Of a stretch of DNA of 64,000 bases, positions 17,774-27,415 are shown piece after piece (position 1 is the first letter of the stretch; each line of letters starts with the position of its first letter). Origin of the DNA: Halobacillus sp. A1 (GTDB lineage: Bacteria > Bacillota > Bacilli > Bacillales > Halobacillaceae); NCBI RefSeq assembly GCF_024189295.1, contig NZ_JAIZEN010000002.1, positions 223,763-287,762 of the forward strand, given 5' to 3'. The translations under genes were made by a program, and so were the position numbers. A model generated the notes under the pieces. It was given only the letters and a program-made list of their open reading frames with translations. It did not search any database and was not told the DNA's origin.

Positions 17774-19720
17774 TTACTTATTCAAGAGCTTTTGGTCAAT
17801 TTCGTTACGAATTTCCTGAATAAACGTCTCAACTGACTTTGTCTCCGAATTCTGCTCACTATAACGCCTTACATTTACAGCATCTGCTTCAATTTCTTTG
17901 TCACCCACAACCAGGGCAAATGGAACTTTTTGGGTTTGAGTTTCACGGATTTTGTACCCGATTTTTTCATTACGTTCATCCACTTCCACTCTCACTCCAG
18001 CTTCACGAAGCTGATCTTTCAATTTTTTCGCATAATCCAGGTGAACATCTGCAGAGACAGGAATGATCTTAGCCTGCACAGGTGCTAACCAAGTAGGAAA
18101 AGCGCCTTTGTACTCTTCAATAAGAAAAGCGACAAATCGTTCCATAGTAGAGACAACGCCCCGGTGGATTACGACAGGACGATGGTCTTTTCCATCCTCG
18201 CCTACATAAGTCAAGTCGAAGCGCTCCGGCAAGTGGAAATCAAGCTGAACAGTCGATAATGTTTCATCTTTCCCGAGGGCTGTCTTAACTTGAACATCCA
18301 ATTTAGGTCCGTAGAATGCCGCTTCTCCTTCAGCCTCTACGTAATCAAGTTCCATATCTTCCATTGTTTCTTTAAGCATAGCCTGAGCTTTATCCCACAT
18401 TTCGTCATTATCGACGTATTTCTCAGTGTCTGCAGGATCACGGTAGGACAAACGGAAATAATAATCGTTAATGCCAAAATCACGATAAACCTCTTGTACA
18501 AGACGAACTACTCGTTTAAACTCATCCTTCAACTGGTCTGGACGGGCGAAAATGTGGGCATCGTTCAACGTCATGGCACGCACGCGCTGCAAACCAGCTA
18601 GCGCTCCTGACATTTCATGGCGGTGCATCGTTCCGAGCTCAGCGATTCTTACTGGCAAATTACGATAGCTGTAAAATTCATTTTTATAGACCATCATGTG
18701 GTGAGGGCAATTCATAGGACGTAGTACGAGATCTTCATTATCCATTTCAAGTGTCGGGAACATATCGTCCTTATAATGGTCCCAGTGGCCACTAGTCTTA
18801 TAAAGGTCTACACTCCCTAATACTGGAGTATACACATGATCATATCCTAAGCGCTCCTCTGTATCTACAATATAACGTTCGATGTTGCGACGGATGGTCG
18901 CTCCTTTAGGCAGCCAGAGAGGCAGTCCTTGGCCGACTTTTTGATTGACTGTAAATAATCCTAACTCTTTGCCAAGTTTACGGTGGTCTCGTTCTTTAGC
19001 TTCTTCAAGTAGACGAAGATGTTCGTCCAAATGTGCCTGCTTTTCAAAGGCAGTTCCGTAAATACGCTGCAGCATTTTGTTATTACTGTCACCTCGCCAA
19101 TAGGCACCTGAGATATTCAGTAGCTTAAATATCTTGATCTTGCTAGTCTGTGGTACGTGTACCCCACGACATAGATCGAAGAATTCTCCCTGCTTATAAA
19201 TTGTCAAAGTTTCGCCTTCAGGAATATCCTCGATAAGCTCGAGTTTCAAATCATCCCCAAGCTCTTTGAATTTTTCAATGGCTTCTTCTCTAGAAAGTTC
19301 AATTCGTTCAATTTCTAAATTCTCATCAACAATCCGCTGCATTTCCTTTTCGATTTTCGGCAGATCCTCAGGTGTCAACGATACGTCCAGGTCGATATCA
19401 TAGTAAAAGCCATTTTCTATAACAGGCCCGACACCAAGCTTGACCTCACCATATAAACGTTTGATGGCTTGTGCCATTAAATGAGCCGATGAGTGGCGCA
19501 GCACTTCTAAACCTTCAGGATTCTTATACGTCAGGATTTCAATAGACCCATCCTGTTCAATCGGACGTCTTAAGTCATAAGGTTCACCGTCTAATTTTAC
19601 AGCTAACGCTTGTTTCTTCAAACCCGGAGAAATAGAATGAGCGATCTCCTCACCAGTAGTGCCTACGGAAAACTCTTTCTTATTTCCGTCAGGGAATTGT
19701 ATATTCATTACTTCAGACAT
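17774..19720 (-). CDS. thrS: Threonine-tRNA ligase
   Basis: 648 aa from the ATG at 19720, with AAGGAGTGG upstream; a GTG at 19729 overlaps that site and is unlikely. Order: TGS domain (1-65), editing/SAD domain with HSSAH (H76, H80) and a later CRGVH, class II core ([33 protein letters not shown], and [19 protein letters not shown] as motif 3) and an anticodon-binding domain (about 545-648). It charges tRNA-Thr and removes misacylated serine. It is controlled by the upstream T-box. The Bacillus thrS/thrZ nomenclature follows position; the neighbours ytxC and dnaI favour thrS. Confidence 0.97.
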   Translation of the reverse strand: MSEVMNIQFPDGNKKEFSVGTTGEEIAHSISPGLKKQALAVKLDGEPYDLRRPIEQDGSIEILTYKNPEGLEVLRHSSAHLMAQAIKRLYGEVKLGVGPVIENGFYYDIDLDVSLTPEDLPKIEKEMQRIVDENLEIERIELSREEAIEKFKELGDDLKLELIEDIPEGETLTIYKQGEFFDLCRGVHVPQTSKIKIFKLLNISGAYWRGDSNNKMLQRIYGTAFEKQAHLDEHLRLLEEAKERDHRKLGKELGLFTVNQKVGQGLPLWLPKGATIRRNIERYIVDTEERLGYDHVYTPVLGSVDLYKTSGHWDHYKDDMFPTLEMDNEDLVLRPMNCPHHMMVYKNEFYSYRNLPVRIAELGTMHRHEMSGALAGLQRVRAMTLNDAHIFARPDQLKDEFKRVVRLVQEVYRDFGINDYYFRLSYRDPADTEKYVDNDEMWDKAQAMLKETMEDMELDYVEAEGEAAFYGPKLDVQVKTALGKDETLSTVQLDFHLPERFDLTYVGEDGKDHRPVVIHRGVVSTMERFVAFLIEEYKGAFPTWLAPVQAKIIPVSADVHLDYAKKLKDQLREAGVRVEVDERNEKIGYKIRETQTQKVPFALVVGDKEIEADAVNVRRYSEQNSETKSVETFIQEIRNEIDQKLLNK

Positions 19721-19756
19721 TTGTTCCACTCCTTAATATAGTAAAATAAATTAAAA

Positions 19757-20018
19757 AACGCTCGTCCCATAGCTGATATCAGCTATGGGACGAGCGTTGA
19801 GACTCGCGGTTCCACCCATAATTCCCGCAATCGAATTGCGGCTTCGTTCATCTTTAACGCAGATTTGACGCTGTTCATTACTAGTTCACGTTCACGAACA
19901 GAGCTCCGAGGTGGTAAACATTCAAGCCGTCCAGAAGGAGTTTTCAGCCGATGACTCCTCTCTCTTATCAAGCGTCACTTCATGTTCTTGTCCTCATCCA
20001 AGCTTTACTATTGAATAT
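19757..20018 (-). ncRNA. T-box leader of thrS (specifier ACC)
   Basis: The T-box core GGGTGGAACCGCG is at 19805-19817 (minus strand). The specifier ACC (Thr) is at 19913-19915, followed by A and CCTC, which pairs with GAGG to close stem I. The terminator is a near-perfect 42-nt palindrome (19757-19798) followed by TTTTTTAATTT. Uncharged tRNA-Thr should relieve termination. Confidence 0.92.
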
Positions 20019-20024
20019 GTAGGT

Positions 20025-20053
20025 ATTATAGCGGCATTCAATAAAGAAATCAA
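20025..20053 (-). promoter_or_regulatory. Sigma-A promoter of thrS
   Basis: TTGATT (20048-20053), 17 nt and a perfect TATAAT (20025-20030). The -35 overlaps the ytxC stop codon. Confidence 0.68.
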
Positions 20054-20877
20054 GCTTTATGAAAAGGAAAAAACGACAAAGGCTTCCAGACTGCTTTCTC
20101 TTCAAAGATATTCATCAACAATTCTAGTTTGGCTTCTCCCTGTTTATCTGAATAAATCATCAACTCATCTGGTGAATAGATGAGAGCAGGCAGTATCCCT
20201 AACTCTGATGGTAACGTCTGAATCATCGTATCTGGATTTGATTGTAAAAAACTAAGAAGTTCAGCTCGTCCTACTTTATTGCCCTCAGGGAAATAATATT
20301 CCAATTGACCCTCACAGGTTACATGCAATAGAGTCACCGCACTTTTTTTATTTTTCACTTGCCGTCTCCAGGAATCAACCATCATCTGATGAGCTTCCTC
20401 CAGTTTATATTCATCTAAGAGTTTTCCGGTAAACTCTAAAAGATCTTGATAAACATATTCCAGGCAAGAAGCGGACAGATCATCAAAATCGCTAAATTCA
20501 AAATCCATGACTTTCCGCTTTACAAAAAGCTCGGCTTTTAAATCTACACGGGGAAGCGAGACACCGTCTGGCGGTTCTTCCATCAACTTTGAGGAAAGCT
20601 TGATGACTTGTTCTATTTCTCTAGGATCATCGTAATAAAAACGATGCCTGAGAACCCCTTCCATCCAAGCCTGCAGTTTTCGCTGGCGTATGATAGTATA
20701 TACCGCCTGACTAATATCAGGAAAGGAATAGTCTTCAGTGATAGTGACGCTCCACTTGTTTCCTTTATCTTTTATTTCCCCGTTCAACTCGATTCTGGAA
20801 TTGGAGCAGTTGTCAAAAAGATATTGATAAAATATTAATGCTTCTTTTCGATTGGAGAATTGCACACAAACCAACAT
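20050..20877 (-). CDS. ytxC: Sporulation protein YtxC
   Basis: 275 aa from the ATG at 20877, which has GAGGAGG 5 nt upstream; upstream in-frame codons lack a site. The protein begins MLVCVQFSNRKEALIFYQYL and carries the YtxC-family stretch DFDDLSASCLEYVYQDLLEFTGKLLDEYKLEE and a C-terminal PALIYSPDELMIYSDK. There are no membrane spans. YtxC is annotated as a sporulation-associated cytosolic protein of unknown mechanism. It lies between dnaI and thrS as in Bacillus subtilis. The thrS promoter begins inside its last codons. Confidence 0.85.
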   Translation of the reverse strand: MLVCVQFSNRKEALIFYQYLFDNCSNSRIELNGEIKDKGNKWSVTITEDYSFPDISQAVYTIIRQRKLQAWMEGVLRHRFYYDDPREIEQVIKLSSKLMEEPPDGVSLPRVDLKAELFVKRKVMDFEFSDFDDLSASCLEYVYQDLLEFTGKLLDEYKLEEAHQMMVDSWRRQVKNKKSAVTLLHVTCEGQLEYYFPEGNKVGRAELLSFLQSNPDTMIQTLPSELGILPALIYSPDELMIYSDKQGEAKLELLMNIFEEKAVWKPLSFFPFHKA

Positions 20878-20994
20878 CACTTCCTCCTCACCACAACATA
20901 TCAAGCTTTATTTAATCACCACCTTACATGGTCTTAAAGCATCTTGTAGTTTATATATATGTGAAGTGATAAAAAATCATGCTAAAAGCTCGCC

Positions 20995-21927
20995 CTATCC
21001 CCTTCGGTTTCTTCCGCCCATAGAAATGACAGTGCTGAGTTGGCGTATTCTTTCAGTAATCCGCTGAGCTTTTACTTGTTCGACATCGCCTCTATTGCTT
21101 GTCATCAACACTTTTTCAAGCTCACCTAAATTGTAATTTGATGTGAAAAACACAGGAAGCCTCTCCATCATTCTATACTGTAAAATAGACCCGAGCACTT
21201 CATCTCTGAACCAGGCGGATTGAGATTCCGCTCCAATATCATCGAGCATAAGTACTGGTGTTTTTTTGAAAGCCTCTATCTTACTGTTCATGGAATCATC
21301 TTTGATGGAAGCCTTCATTTCTCTTACAAATTCAGGCATATAGATCAACATGGAAGAAATGTTCTTTTTACTCAATTCATTAGCTAAAACACCTAGAAAA
21401 TATGTTTTCCCAACGCCGAATGGTCCATGGTAATAAAGACCCTTACTCGGCAGTTCATCGGTGATACCTTCTAAATACCGGACCGTCTTCTCGACTGCTT
21501 CTCCTCGATCTGGGTCTTGAAAATCTAACCGATCAATAGTGGCTTCCAGTATTTCACGAGGTATATGAAGACTATTGATCATAGATTCTTGCTTTCTGCT
21601 CTCTTCATGCTGTATTTGTCTAGGGCATTTATGATATGCCATTTTTAATTCGGAACCTTCAACAAAAGCTTCGGGAGCATAACCTTTTAATATGTTAATA
21701 CACCCATCCCTTGAAGGACATTTTTCGCATTTTTTAGACTGGGATTGATATTCATAAAATTTCATAAGCTGTTTTTCTACAGCTTCCCTCGTTAGCGAAG
21801 GGTGGTCCGAAATTAAGGACTGAATATTTTCATCTTGTAAAACTTCACGTTTCATTTGAGCGAAACGCTGTTGAAAATTTTTATTATCTTTCATCCAGCG
21901 CTGCAATGATTTCTGTATGGGTTCCAT
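20995..21927 (-). CDS. dnaI: Primosomal protein DnaI (helicase loader)
   Basis: 310 aa from the ATG at 21927 (MEPIQKSLQRW), 8 nt after GGGTGG. The N-terminal zinc-binding domain has C67, C70, C76 and C101. The AAA+ domain has Walker A GPFGVGKT (168-175), Walker B PVLMLDDIGAES and sensor region FFTSNYNLGELE. DnaI loads the DnaC-type replicative helicase at oriC and at restart sites together with DnaB and DnaD. It begins 15 nt after dnaB ends, so the two are cotranscribed. Confidence 0.95.
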   Translation of the reverse strand: MEPIQKSLQRWMKDNKNFQQRFAQMKREVLQDENIQSLISDHPSLTREAVEKQLMKFYEYQSQSKKCEKCPSRDGCINILKGYAPEAFVEGSELKMAYHKCPRQIQHEESRKQESMINSLHIPREILEATIDRLDFQDPDRGEAVEKTVRYLEGITDELPSKGLYYHGPFGVGKTYFLGVLANELSKKNISSMLIYMPEFVREMKASIKDDSMNSKIEAFKKTPVLMLDDIGAESQSAWFRDEVLGSILQYRMMERLPVFFTSNYNLGELEKVLMTSNRGDVEQVKAQRITERIRQLSTVISMGGRNRRG

Positions 21928-21942
21928 CTCGGTCACCACCCT

Positions 21943-23292
21943 TTACATTCCGTTTTCTTTGTTCGAAAGCATACGGATCCTTTTTTCTAACTCTGTGGAA
22001 TCAAAGGACTGAGACTTGGTTTGCTCTTGTTCTCTTTTCTCATCCTGCTTTTTGAACCATTCCGGGATAACTTCCGTACTCTTTTTTCGATATTGATTTT
22101 TCTGCTGACCCCACTGCTGATATTTCTGATGCTCAGCTTTAGCTAGATTCATCGCCTGTCTCACAGTAGTCACATTTTTTCTAGCCCAGTGACTGGCTAT
22201 CTTCTCAAGGTATGGTTTTGAAAGTTTCATGTCTGTTTTCAGCAAAACATAGTGAACAAGCACGTTCATAACCCCTGGTGATACCCCTTGTTCGGTCATC
22301 ACATCTCTGATCATCTTCATATCTTGATCGGCTGCTTGATGACCATTAGATAGGTCTTCCAGCAGCTCTTTAGGTGATATCTGCTCCAATAACTGGACAA
22401 ATTGGTCTTCCTTGCTCTTCGTTTCTGTTGAATCATCAGCGATTCTCTCACGTTGATTAAGAACATTAGCATTAACTTGAGAGTGACTTTTCATAAAGTC
22501 ATGACAAGCCGATTTAAATTCCTCTAAATTCAACTCATTATCTTCATTGATCGCCCATGTCAATGCGCGTTCAATTTCTGTCGAAGATAAATTGTAGAGA
22601 GAAGCTAGCTGGATGATGACTTTTCGATTCATACCCGATAAGATTTTATCCGCAGGATACATGCGCTGTGTTAAAGCTTCATGCAGCCAATTGAAATCAA
22701 TTCGGTGATTCATCAAAACAGGTCCTTTTCGTACATTGTCAACTCGAGGTTCTTCCTGATTTTTAGGACCTTCGCTCTGCACGGCCGCGGGGAAGTTATG
22801 ATGAAAAATTTTATCGAATGATTCTGTTATATCAGTAAACCCTTCATAAGAAATAGATTCCCGCATAAGACGCTTCTTAAGCTGTTTAAATTTATCTATA
22901 CCTATTTCATGTTGAAGAAGCAATGATAAAAACGTATCACTAATAAACTCTTCAGCAGCGAAAGGAGGACGGATCTCATAGATATAAACTTTTTCTTCCT
23001 CATTTTTCAAAAATGTACGCAGCAGTCCGATAGCTTCAAGCTTTTGCCTTGCCTCATAAATCTTATCTAAAGGTGTAGACAGGTAAGTCATCAATGTGTG
23101 ATGTGTTTGCAGGTCATCACCATTACTTGTTTCCTGTTCAGTACATAAAAATTGATAAAGAGAAACAGCTAATTGACCAATCACGGGCTGATACAAATGA
23201 GTCAGCGCCCATTGCGCATTTTGAGGAAAAACGCCTTTTCTAGAAATAAGGAATCCATCTACTGGCAGTAATTTTCCGACTGCAGAATCCAT
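21943..23292 (-). CDS. dnaB: Replication initiation and membrane attachment protein DnaB
   Basis: 449 aa. The Gram-positive DnaB (not the helicase) starts GKLLPVDGFLISRKGVFPQ with DDBH-type helical domains (about 1-170 and 200-300) and a C-terminal DnaD-like block (LKTDMKLSKPYLEKIASHWARKNV), then a charged tail. It helps load the replicative helicase at oriC and attaches the origin to the membrane. GGAGG is 9 nt before the ATG. It lies between nrdR and dnaI as in Bacillus subtilis. Confidence 0.95.
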   Translation of the reverse strand: MDSAVGKLLPVDGFLISRKGVFPQNAQWALTHLYQPVIGQLAVSLYQFLCTEQETSNGDDLQTHHTLMTYLSTPLDKIYEARQKLEAIGLLRTFLKNEEEKVYIYEIRPPFAAEEFISDTFLSLLLQHEIGIDKFKQLKKRLMRESISYEGFTDITESFDKIFHHNFPAAVQSEGPKNQEEPRVDNVRKGPVLMNHRIDFNWLHEALTQRMYPADKILSGMNRKVIIQLASLYNLSSTEIERALTWAINEDNELNLEEFKSACHDFMKSHSQVNANVLNQRERIADDSTETKSKEDQFVQLLEQISPKELLEDLSNGHQAADQDMKMIRDVMTEQGVSPGVMNVLVHYVLLKTDMKLSKPYLEKIASHWARKNVTTVRQAMNLAKAEHQKYQQWGQQKNQYRKKSTEVIPEWFKKQDEKREQEQTKSQSFDSTELEKRIRMLSNKENGM

Positions 23293-23340
23293 GAACCTTT
23301 GCCTCCTTTCTTAAAATATGTAAACTGGCTGCAAAAGAAA

Positions 23341-23359
23341 ATGAGCCGATCGGGCTCAT
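23341..23359 (-). terminator. Hairpin at the nrdR 3' end
   Basis: ATGAGCC/GGCTCAT with a 5-nt loop contains the nrdR stop and is followed on the minus strand by TTTTCTTTTG. It may attenuate entry into dnaB-dnaI. Confidence 0.6.
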
Positions 23360-23820
23360 CCTTTATCTTCGTGTTTAATTAATTCTTTAAGCTCATCAAT
23401 GAAAACGTTGATATCTTTAAACTGTCTGTACACAGAAGCAAACCTCACATAGGCTACTTCATCAATAGAGGAAAGTCTCCCCATGACCATTTCACCGATA
23501 TCTTTACTTCCCACTTCCGAAACTCCCCGGTTACGTAACTCTTTTTCGATATCCAATGTGACACCTTCTAGTTCCTCGGCGGCCACAGGACGCTTCTCGC
23601 AAGCACGAATGAGACCGCGCATCAGCTTTTCGCGACTGAACTCTTCACGTGTGCCTTCTTTTTTTACAACAATCAGTGGTACTTCTTCCACTCGTTCAAA
23701 CGTCGTATACCGGAAATCACATTGTTCACACTCTCTTCTGCGCCTGATGGCATGGCCATCCTCTATAGGTCTTGAATCAAGTACACGAGTGCTTTTATAG
23801 TGGCAATTAGGACATTTCAA
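23356..23820 (-). CDS. nrdR: Transcriptional repressor NrdR
   Basis: 154 aa from a TTG at 23820, giving [18 protein letters not shown], the canonical NrdR start; GTGGAG lies 9 nt upstream. A GTG at 23835 would add residues before the zinc ribbon. Zinc ligands are C3, C6, C31 and C34 (RRRRECEQC), followed by an ATP-cone (about 49-139: [23 protein letters not shown]). NrdR senses dATP/ATP and represses ribonucleotide reductase genes. Its place between speH and dnaB is conserved. Confidence 0.94.
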   Translation of the reverse strand: MKCPNCHYKSTRVLDSRPIEDGHAIRRRRECEQCDFRYTTFERVEEVPLIVVKKEGTREEFSREKLMRGLIRACEKRPVAAEELEGVTLDIEKELRNRGVSEVGSKDIGEMVMGRLSSIDEVAYVRFASVYRQFKDINVFIDELKELIKHEDKG

Positions 23821-23857
23821 ACAAATCAACTCCACTTAAATTCATATCTTTCATAAA

Positions 23858-24235
23858 TTAATTCGAGGGATCATATTTAACAAACTGCTGATCCAGCTTT
23901 TTATAGGATTCTTGAATCAATTGGTGACTGAACCCTAAATCAATAGGTCCCCCTGAGTCTGTAGTCACAGAAAAATCAACGGCGGTTTGAAAAGGCTTCA
24001 CCATGATGATCGTCGCTACAATAAAAGCCTTCCTTTTCCCTTTGTATTTAATTGTAATTTCACCGCGTTCTTTTGAAACCGCAACTTTTTCAGAAGGGGA
24101 AGGAAACAATTCTTCCACCGCCTTAAAAACTTCATCGCGTTTCGCTTTATAATACCGTGTTTCAAGCGCTGGATCTTTATGTTTTTCACTAGTTTCGGAA
24201 TGATTACTAAAATACTTGGAAATAAATGCTTTCAC
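23858..24235 (-). CDS. Conserved-looking small cytosolic protein of unknown function
   Basis: 125 aa from a GTG at 24235, 8 nt after AAGGGG; an ATG two codons upstream has only 2-nt spacing. There is no signal peptide or clear membrane span (KRKAFIVATIIMV is a short hydrophobic strand). The second half reads like a mixed alpha/beta domain (GEITIKYKGKRKAFIVATI, TAVDFSVTTDSGGPIDLGFSHQLIQESYKKLDQQF). I do not recognise the family. It lies 37 nt upstream of nrdR on the same strand and may be cotranscribed with it. Confidence 0.72.
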   Translation of the reverse strand: MKAFISKYFSNHSETSEKHKDPALETRYYKAKRDEVFKAVEELFPSPSEKVAVSKERGEITIKYKGKRKAFIVATIIMVKPFQTAVDFSVTTDSGGPIDLGFSHQLIQESYKKLDQQFVKYDPSN

Positions 24236-24317
24236 CGACATTACCCCTTACAAAAAATTCGACATGATCTGTTTTTATTTTAACATGTTTTGATAAAAAG
24301 AAAAGAAAGGCAGAGAA

Positions 24318-24360
24318 ATACTAAAAAATCACACAGCAGCACTGTGTGATTTTTTAGTAT
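24318..24360 (-). terminator. Terminator of speH
   Basis: A perfect 19-bp stem with a 5-nt loop directly after the speH stop. The TTTTTT run is inside the 3' arm on both strands. Confidence 0.78.
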
Positions 24361-24361
24361 T

Positions 24362-24739
24362 TTATAATGCTCTGGACTGATGAACTTCTACAGGACCCAT
24401 TCCTCTTGGTACTTCTACGGTTTCATTTCTTCCTGCTTCTAAAGCCTCCACGATAAAGTGCGCAGCGACATTTGGATCTATACGATCTCCACACGTGTAC
24501 ACATCTATACTCGCATATCCATGCTCTGGAAAACTATGAATTGTCAAGTGCGACTCAGAAATAATAACCACTCCGCTCACACCATGTGGCGCAAATTTAT
24601 GAAATGCCACTTCACGTACTTCAGCACCTGCTTTTAAAGCAGCATCTACAAAAACCTGTTCAATATAACTCATATCATTTAATTTATCTTCATTACAATC
24701 CCATAGTTCAGCAATTACATGTCTTCCCATTGTATCCAT
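24362..24739 (-). CDS. speH: S-adenosylmethionine decarboxylase proenzyme
   Basis: 125 aa from the ATG at 24739 ([15 protein letters not shown]), with AAGGGGG 10 nt upstream; the frame stays open 19 codons further without a site. Self-processing between E62 and S63 in [14 protein letters not shown] gives the pyruvoyl cofactor; H68 and C83 are the conserved processing and donor residues. It makes the aminopropyl donor for spermidine synthesis. It is next to gapB as in Bacillus subtilis, where the two are cotranscribed (speH also called speD). It is possibly relevant to the aminopropyltransferase-like protein at 55.3 kb. Confidence 0.95.
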   Translation of the reverse strand: MDTMGRHVIAELWDCNEDKLNDMSYIEQVFVDAALKAGAEVREVAFHKFAPHGVSGVVIISESHLTIHSFPEHGYASIDVYTCGDRIDPNVAAHFIVEALEAGRNETVEVPRGMGPVEVHQSRAL

Positions 24740-24974
24740 TTCTAAGGATCCCCCTTTTTGTACAGTGACTAAATGCCCTTCTAAATATACAGACATGTAC
24801 TGCCACGGGGGAAAGTTAGTCCTGAGAGGTCCTAACCCTTTGAGCAGTCATGAAATGGACAGTATTCAGAAGGTCAAAAAAAGTATATACGGTTTATCAC
24901 TTTTTTGCAAGAAACATTTTCAAAAGGAAAGGGTGATGCCCATTATAAAATACATTGGGAAGAATTGCTACTAT

Positions 24975-26009
24975 TTAAGATACCTTTGCTGCAGTTTCAT
25001 GTTTTAGAAGATTGCCGACATATTTAGCTAGATCAACAACTCTGCATGAATATCCCCACTCATTGTCGTACCAGGCTAATACTTTCACTTTTCGGTCGCC
25101 CATCACCTGCGTAGACAAACCGTCAATAATGGCAGACGCTGGTGAAGTCGTATAATCGATGGAAACAAGTGGTTCATCACTATATTCAAGGATTCCGTTC
25201 ATCTCATTTTCCCCGACCGCTCGAAAAGCTGCGTTCACATCTTCCTTCGTAACATCTGATTTCAAGTCTACGACTAAATCGACTAATGAAACGTTCGGTG
25301 TAGGTACGCGCAGGGCCATGCCATTCAATTTCCCTTGCATAGAAGGGATCACTTCTCCCAGAGCTTTAGCAGCACCTGTAGAGGTAGGTATGATCGATTG
25401 AGTACATCCTCTCGCGCGACGCAGATCCTTATGAGGGTTATCGAGATTTTTTTGGTCGTTTGTAAATGAATGTACAGTAGTCATCAATCCATTTTCAATC
25501 CCGAACTCATCTTCCAAAACTTTGACTACAGGAGCCAGACAATTCGTTGTACACGAGGCATTTGAGATGATGTCATGCTCATCAGCATCATACATGTGCT
25601 CATTGACTCCCATCACTATGGTAGCGTCTACTGATTTTCCAGGAGCAGTAATAATTACTTTTTTTGCACCTGACTGTATATGAAGTGAGGCTTCGTCCTT
25701 AGTTTTGAATTTGCCGGTAGCTTCTATCACTATATCTACATTCAGCTTATTCCATGGCAGGTCCAGGGGATCCCTTGTGGAGCAGAGAACCACTTTCCTT
25801 CCATTTATGATGATCCCATTTTCAGTTGCTTCTATTTCACCCTCAAAGCGCCCGTGGACGCTGTCATATTTTATCATATGAGCAATTGTCTCAGCAGGAT
25901 AACTTGCGTTCACAGCCACAAGTTCAATTGACTCGTCTAAGACCGCTTTTCTGAAGACCATTCTCCCGATTCTTCCCAGACCATTGATGGCGATTCTTGT
26001 TTTCTCCAT
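24975..26009 (-). CDS. gapB: Glyceraldehyde-3-phosphate dehydrogenase, NADP-dependent (gluconeogenic)
   Basis: 344 aa. It has the Rossmann start INGLGRIGRMVFR, the catalytic C153 in SNASCTTNCLAP and the signature WYDNEWGYSCRVVDL. At the cofactor-selectivity position NAS replaces the Asp-containing motif of NAD-specific GapA, consistent with NADP use. In Bacillus, GapB works in the gluconeogenic direction and is repressed by CcpN on glycolytic carbon sources. Two CcpN-like boxes lie in its promoter region. No strong terminator separates it from speH. Confidence 0.94.
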   Translation of the reverse strand: MEKTRIAINGLGRIGRMVFRKAVLDESIELVAVNASYPAETIAHMIKYDSVHGRFEGEIEATENGIIINGRKVVLCSTRDPLDLPWNKLNVDIVIEATGKFKTKDEASLHIQSGAKKVIITAPGKSVDATIVMGVNEHMYDADEHDIISNASCTTNCLAPVVKVLEDEFGIENGLMTTVHSFTNDQKNLDNPHKDLRRARGCTQSIIPTSTGAAKALGEVIPSMQGKLNGMALRVPTPNVSLVDLVVDLKSDVTKEDVNAAFRAVGENEMNGILEYSDEPLVSIDYTTSPASAIIDGLSTQVMGDRKVKVLAWYDNEWGYSCRVVDLAKYVGNLLKHETAAKVS

Positions 26010-26025
26010 AAGGCAAGCCCCCTAA

Positions 26026-26068
26026 TATGATATACTTTAAAATGAATTTTCAAAAATAGTATAACACA
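26026..26068 (-). promoter_or_regulatory. Promoter region of gapB with two CcpN-like operators
   Basis: TGTGTTATACT (26058-26068, minus strand) and TATGATATACT (26026-26036, plus strand) both match TRTGHYATAYW, the CcpN consensus as I recall it, in all 11 positions. They face each other 21 nt apart. The first overlaps a possible -10 (TATACT); the second lies between it and the gapB ATG. Confidence 0.6.
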
Positions 26069-26113
26069 TTGTAAGCGTTTTTGTGGATTAGTTTACTAAT
26101 TTCCCAAAATAAT

Positions 26114-26143
26114 AACCTGACCTATTTTATGTAAGGTCAGGTT
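26114..26143 (-). terminator. Terminator at the coaE 3' end
   Basis: A 10-bp stem AACCTGACCT/AGGTCAGGTT with the coaE stop codon in the loop, followed by ATTATTTT. It ends the polA-mutM-ytaF-coaE unit. Confidence 0.65.
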
Positions 26144-26744
26144 CATTTAAGACTCCCCATTCTCTCAATACTTCTTGCAGTTGTGTGCGACTGCTTTCTA
26201 ACGTTCCTGAATTATCAATTACCGCATCGGCCAGGTGCGCTTTCTCCTTAATGGAAATTTGAGAGTTGATACGGTAATTGGCTTCTTCCTCGGATGAACC
26301 ATCGCGGTCCATTAGGCGCTTAAGCTGTGTATCTTCATCTACGTATACTACTAATGTTCGATCAGCGTAACTGTTTAGCTTGCTTTCAAACAGAAGAGGA
26401 ATATCCAAAACAACGGCTCTTTCGCCATTATTAAGGTACTCATCCCTTTGCCGCACCATTTCTTTACGAACTTCTGGATGGACGATTCCATTTAGTTGAC
26501 CTCGTTTATCTTTATCTTTAAAAACGATGTTGCCTAAGCTCTTACGGTTTAATGTACCGTCTTCGTTAAGTACTCCTTCACCGAAAACCTCTACAATCTT
26601 CAGATAAGCCGGCTTTCCTATTTCAACTACTTCTCTTGAAATAATATCCGCATCTACGACAGGGATTTGAAACGATTTTATCATTTTTGAAATTGTGCTT
26701 TTACCTGTGGCAATGCTCCCAGTGAGCCCGATAACCAGTCCCAT
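26127..26744 (-). CDS. coaE: Dephospho-CoA kinase
   Basis: 205 aa. The P-loop GLTGSIATGKST lies at about 5-16, VDADIISREV holds the catalytic Asp, and VLDIPLLFES and LKRLMDRDG are family motifs. It phosphorylates dephospho-CoA, the last step of CoA synthesis. AGGAGG precedes the ATG, 10 nt after ytaF ends. It is the last gene of polA-mutM-ytaF-coaE. Confidence 0.96.
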   Translation of the reverse strand: MGLVIGLTGSIATGKSTISKMIKSFQIPVVDADIISREVVEIGKPAYLKIVEVFGEGVLNEDGTLNRKSLGNIVFKDKDKRGQLNGIVHPEVRKEMVRQRDEYLNNGERAVVLDIPLLFESKLNSYADRTLVVYVDEDTQLKRLMDRDGSSEEEANYRINSQISIKEKAHLADAVIDNSGTLESSRTQLQEVLREWGVLNEPDLT

Positions 26745-26754
26745 GGTGAACCTC

Positions 26755-27354
26755 CTAAACGAGTTTGATTAATCCTATGATAATTAGCAAAAAGCCGGGC
26801 AAAGCGGAGAGATAATCTAGTTTACGACTCAGCTTCGCACCGCTTTTCAACCCTCCATATAACATTGCGCTTGTCATGAGAAAGATGAGCCCAGCCGTAA
26901 AAAAGGGAGGTATTCCGATAAAAACACCACTCACCCCAGCCCCTATTGTATCGAGTGAAAGAGCAAGACCTAACAGCCAAACTTCCTTCCCATGAATCCC
27001 CCCTGAATGATCCACATCTGCCGCTTCAGGAGATTGAAGAATCCGGGCCGGCTGGGTCCAGATATTATCCTGCTCCTTTTCTGCTGGTTTCCTGTAGTTC
27101 GACCAAATGAAAAACAATCCGAGCAGTATGAAAGCCATAGCCCCAAGTGATTCAAACAGGTGAGCATCCACAAAAGGCAGCAGCAAGTGCCCGATACTAG
27201 CTGATAAAAGAAAACAAAGGCCAGATAGGAATGCAATCGCGCCCACTGCTTTTATGGATAATTGTATTTTTTTCAGTCCAATCATGCAGCCGATCCCAAA
27301 GCTATCCAAACTCACAGCAATGACGAACAATAATGTAAAAAGCATGGTCCCCAT
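26755..27354 (-). CDS. ytaF: Sporulation membrane protein YtaF
   Basis: 199 aa from the ATG at 27354, 6 nt after AAGGTGGG; an ATG two codons earlier abuts that site. There are six membrane spans with the paired signatures AVSLDSFGIGCMIGLKK (N-half) and ALSLDTIGAGVSGVFIG (C-half), an internally duplicated MntP-like fold with Asp in each half. YtaF is annotated as a sporulation membrane protein; the fold suggests metal-ion transport, but the substrate is unknown. It is cotranscribed with polA, mutM and coaE. Confidence 0.9.
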   Translation of the reverse strand: MGTMLFTLLFVIAVSLDSFGIGCMIGLKKIQLSIKAVGAIAFLSGLCFLLSASIGHLLLPFVDAHLFESLGAMAFILLGLFFIWSNYRKPAEKEQDNIWTQPARILQSPEAADVDHSGGIHGKEVWLLGLALSLDTIGAGVSGVFIGIPPFFTAGLIFLMTSAMLYGGLKSGAKLSRKLDYLSALPGFLLIIIGLIKLV

Positions 27355-27415
27355 ATCCATCCCACCTTAATGATGATCATTGTGAGATAGTATATGGGCG
27401 ACTGACTAGAGTGTG

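Noticed and set aside
24797..24974. Hairpin-like GTTAGGACC ... AGGACTAAC between gapB and speH
   Set aside because: The pairing is short and interrupted with no T tract; I could not assign a leader or terminator role.
26064..26085. cre-like TTGTAAGCGTTTTTGT before gapB
   Set aside because: The conserved CA half is missing and GapB is not normally a CcpA target; CcpN boxes explain the region better.
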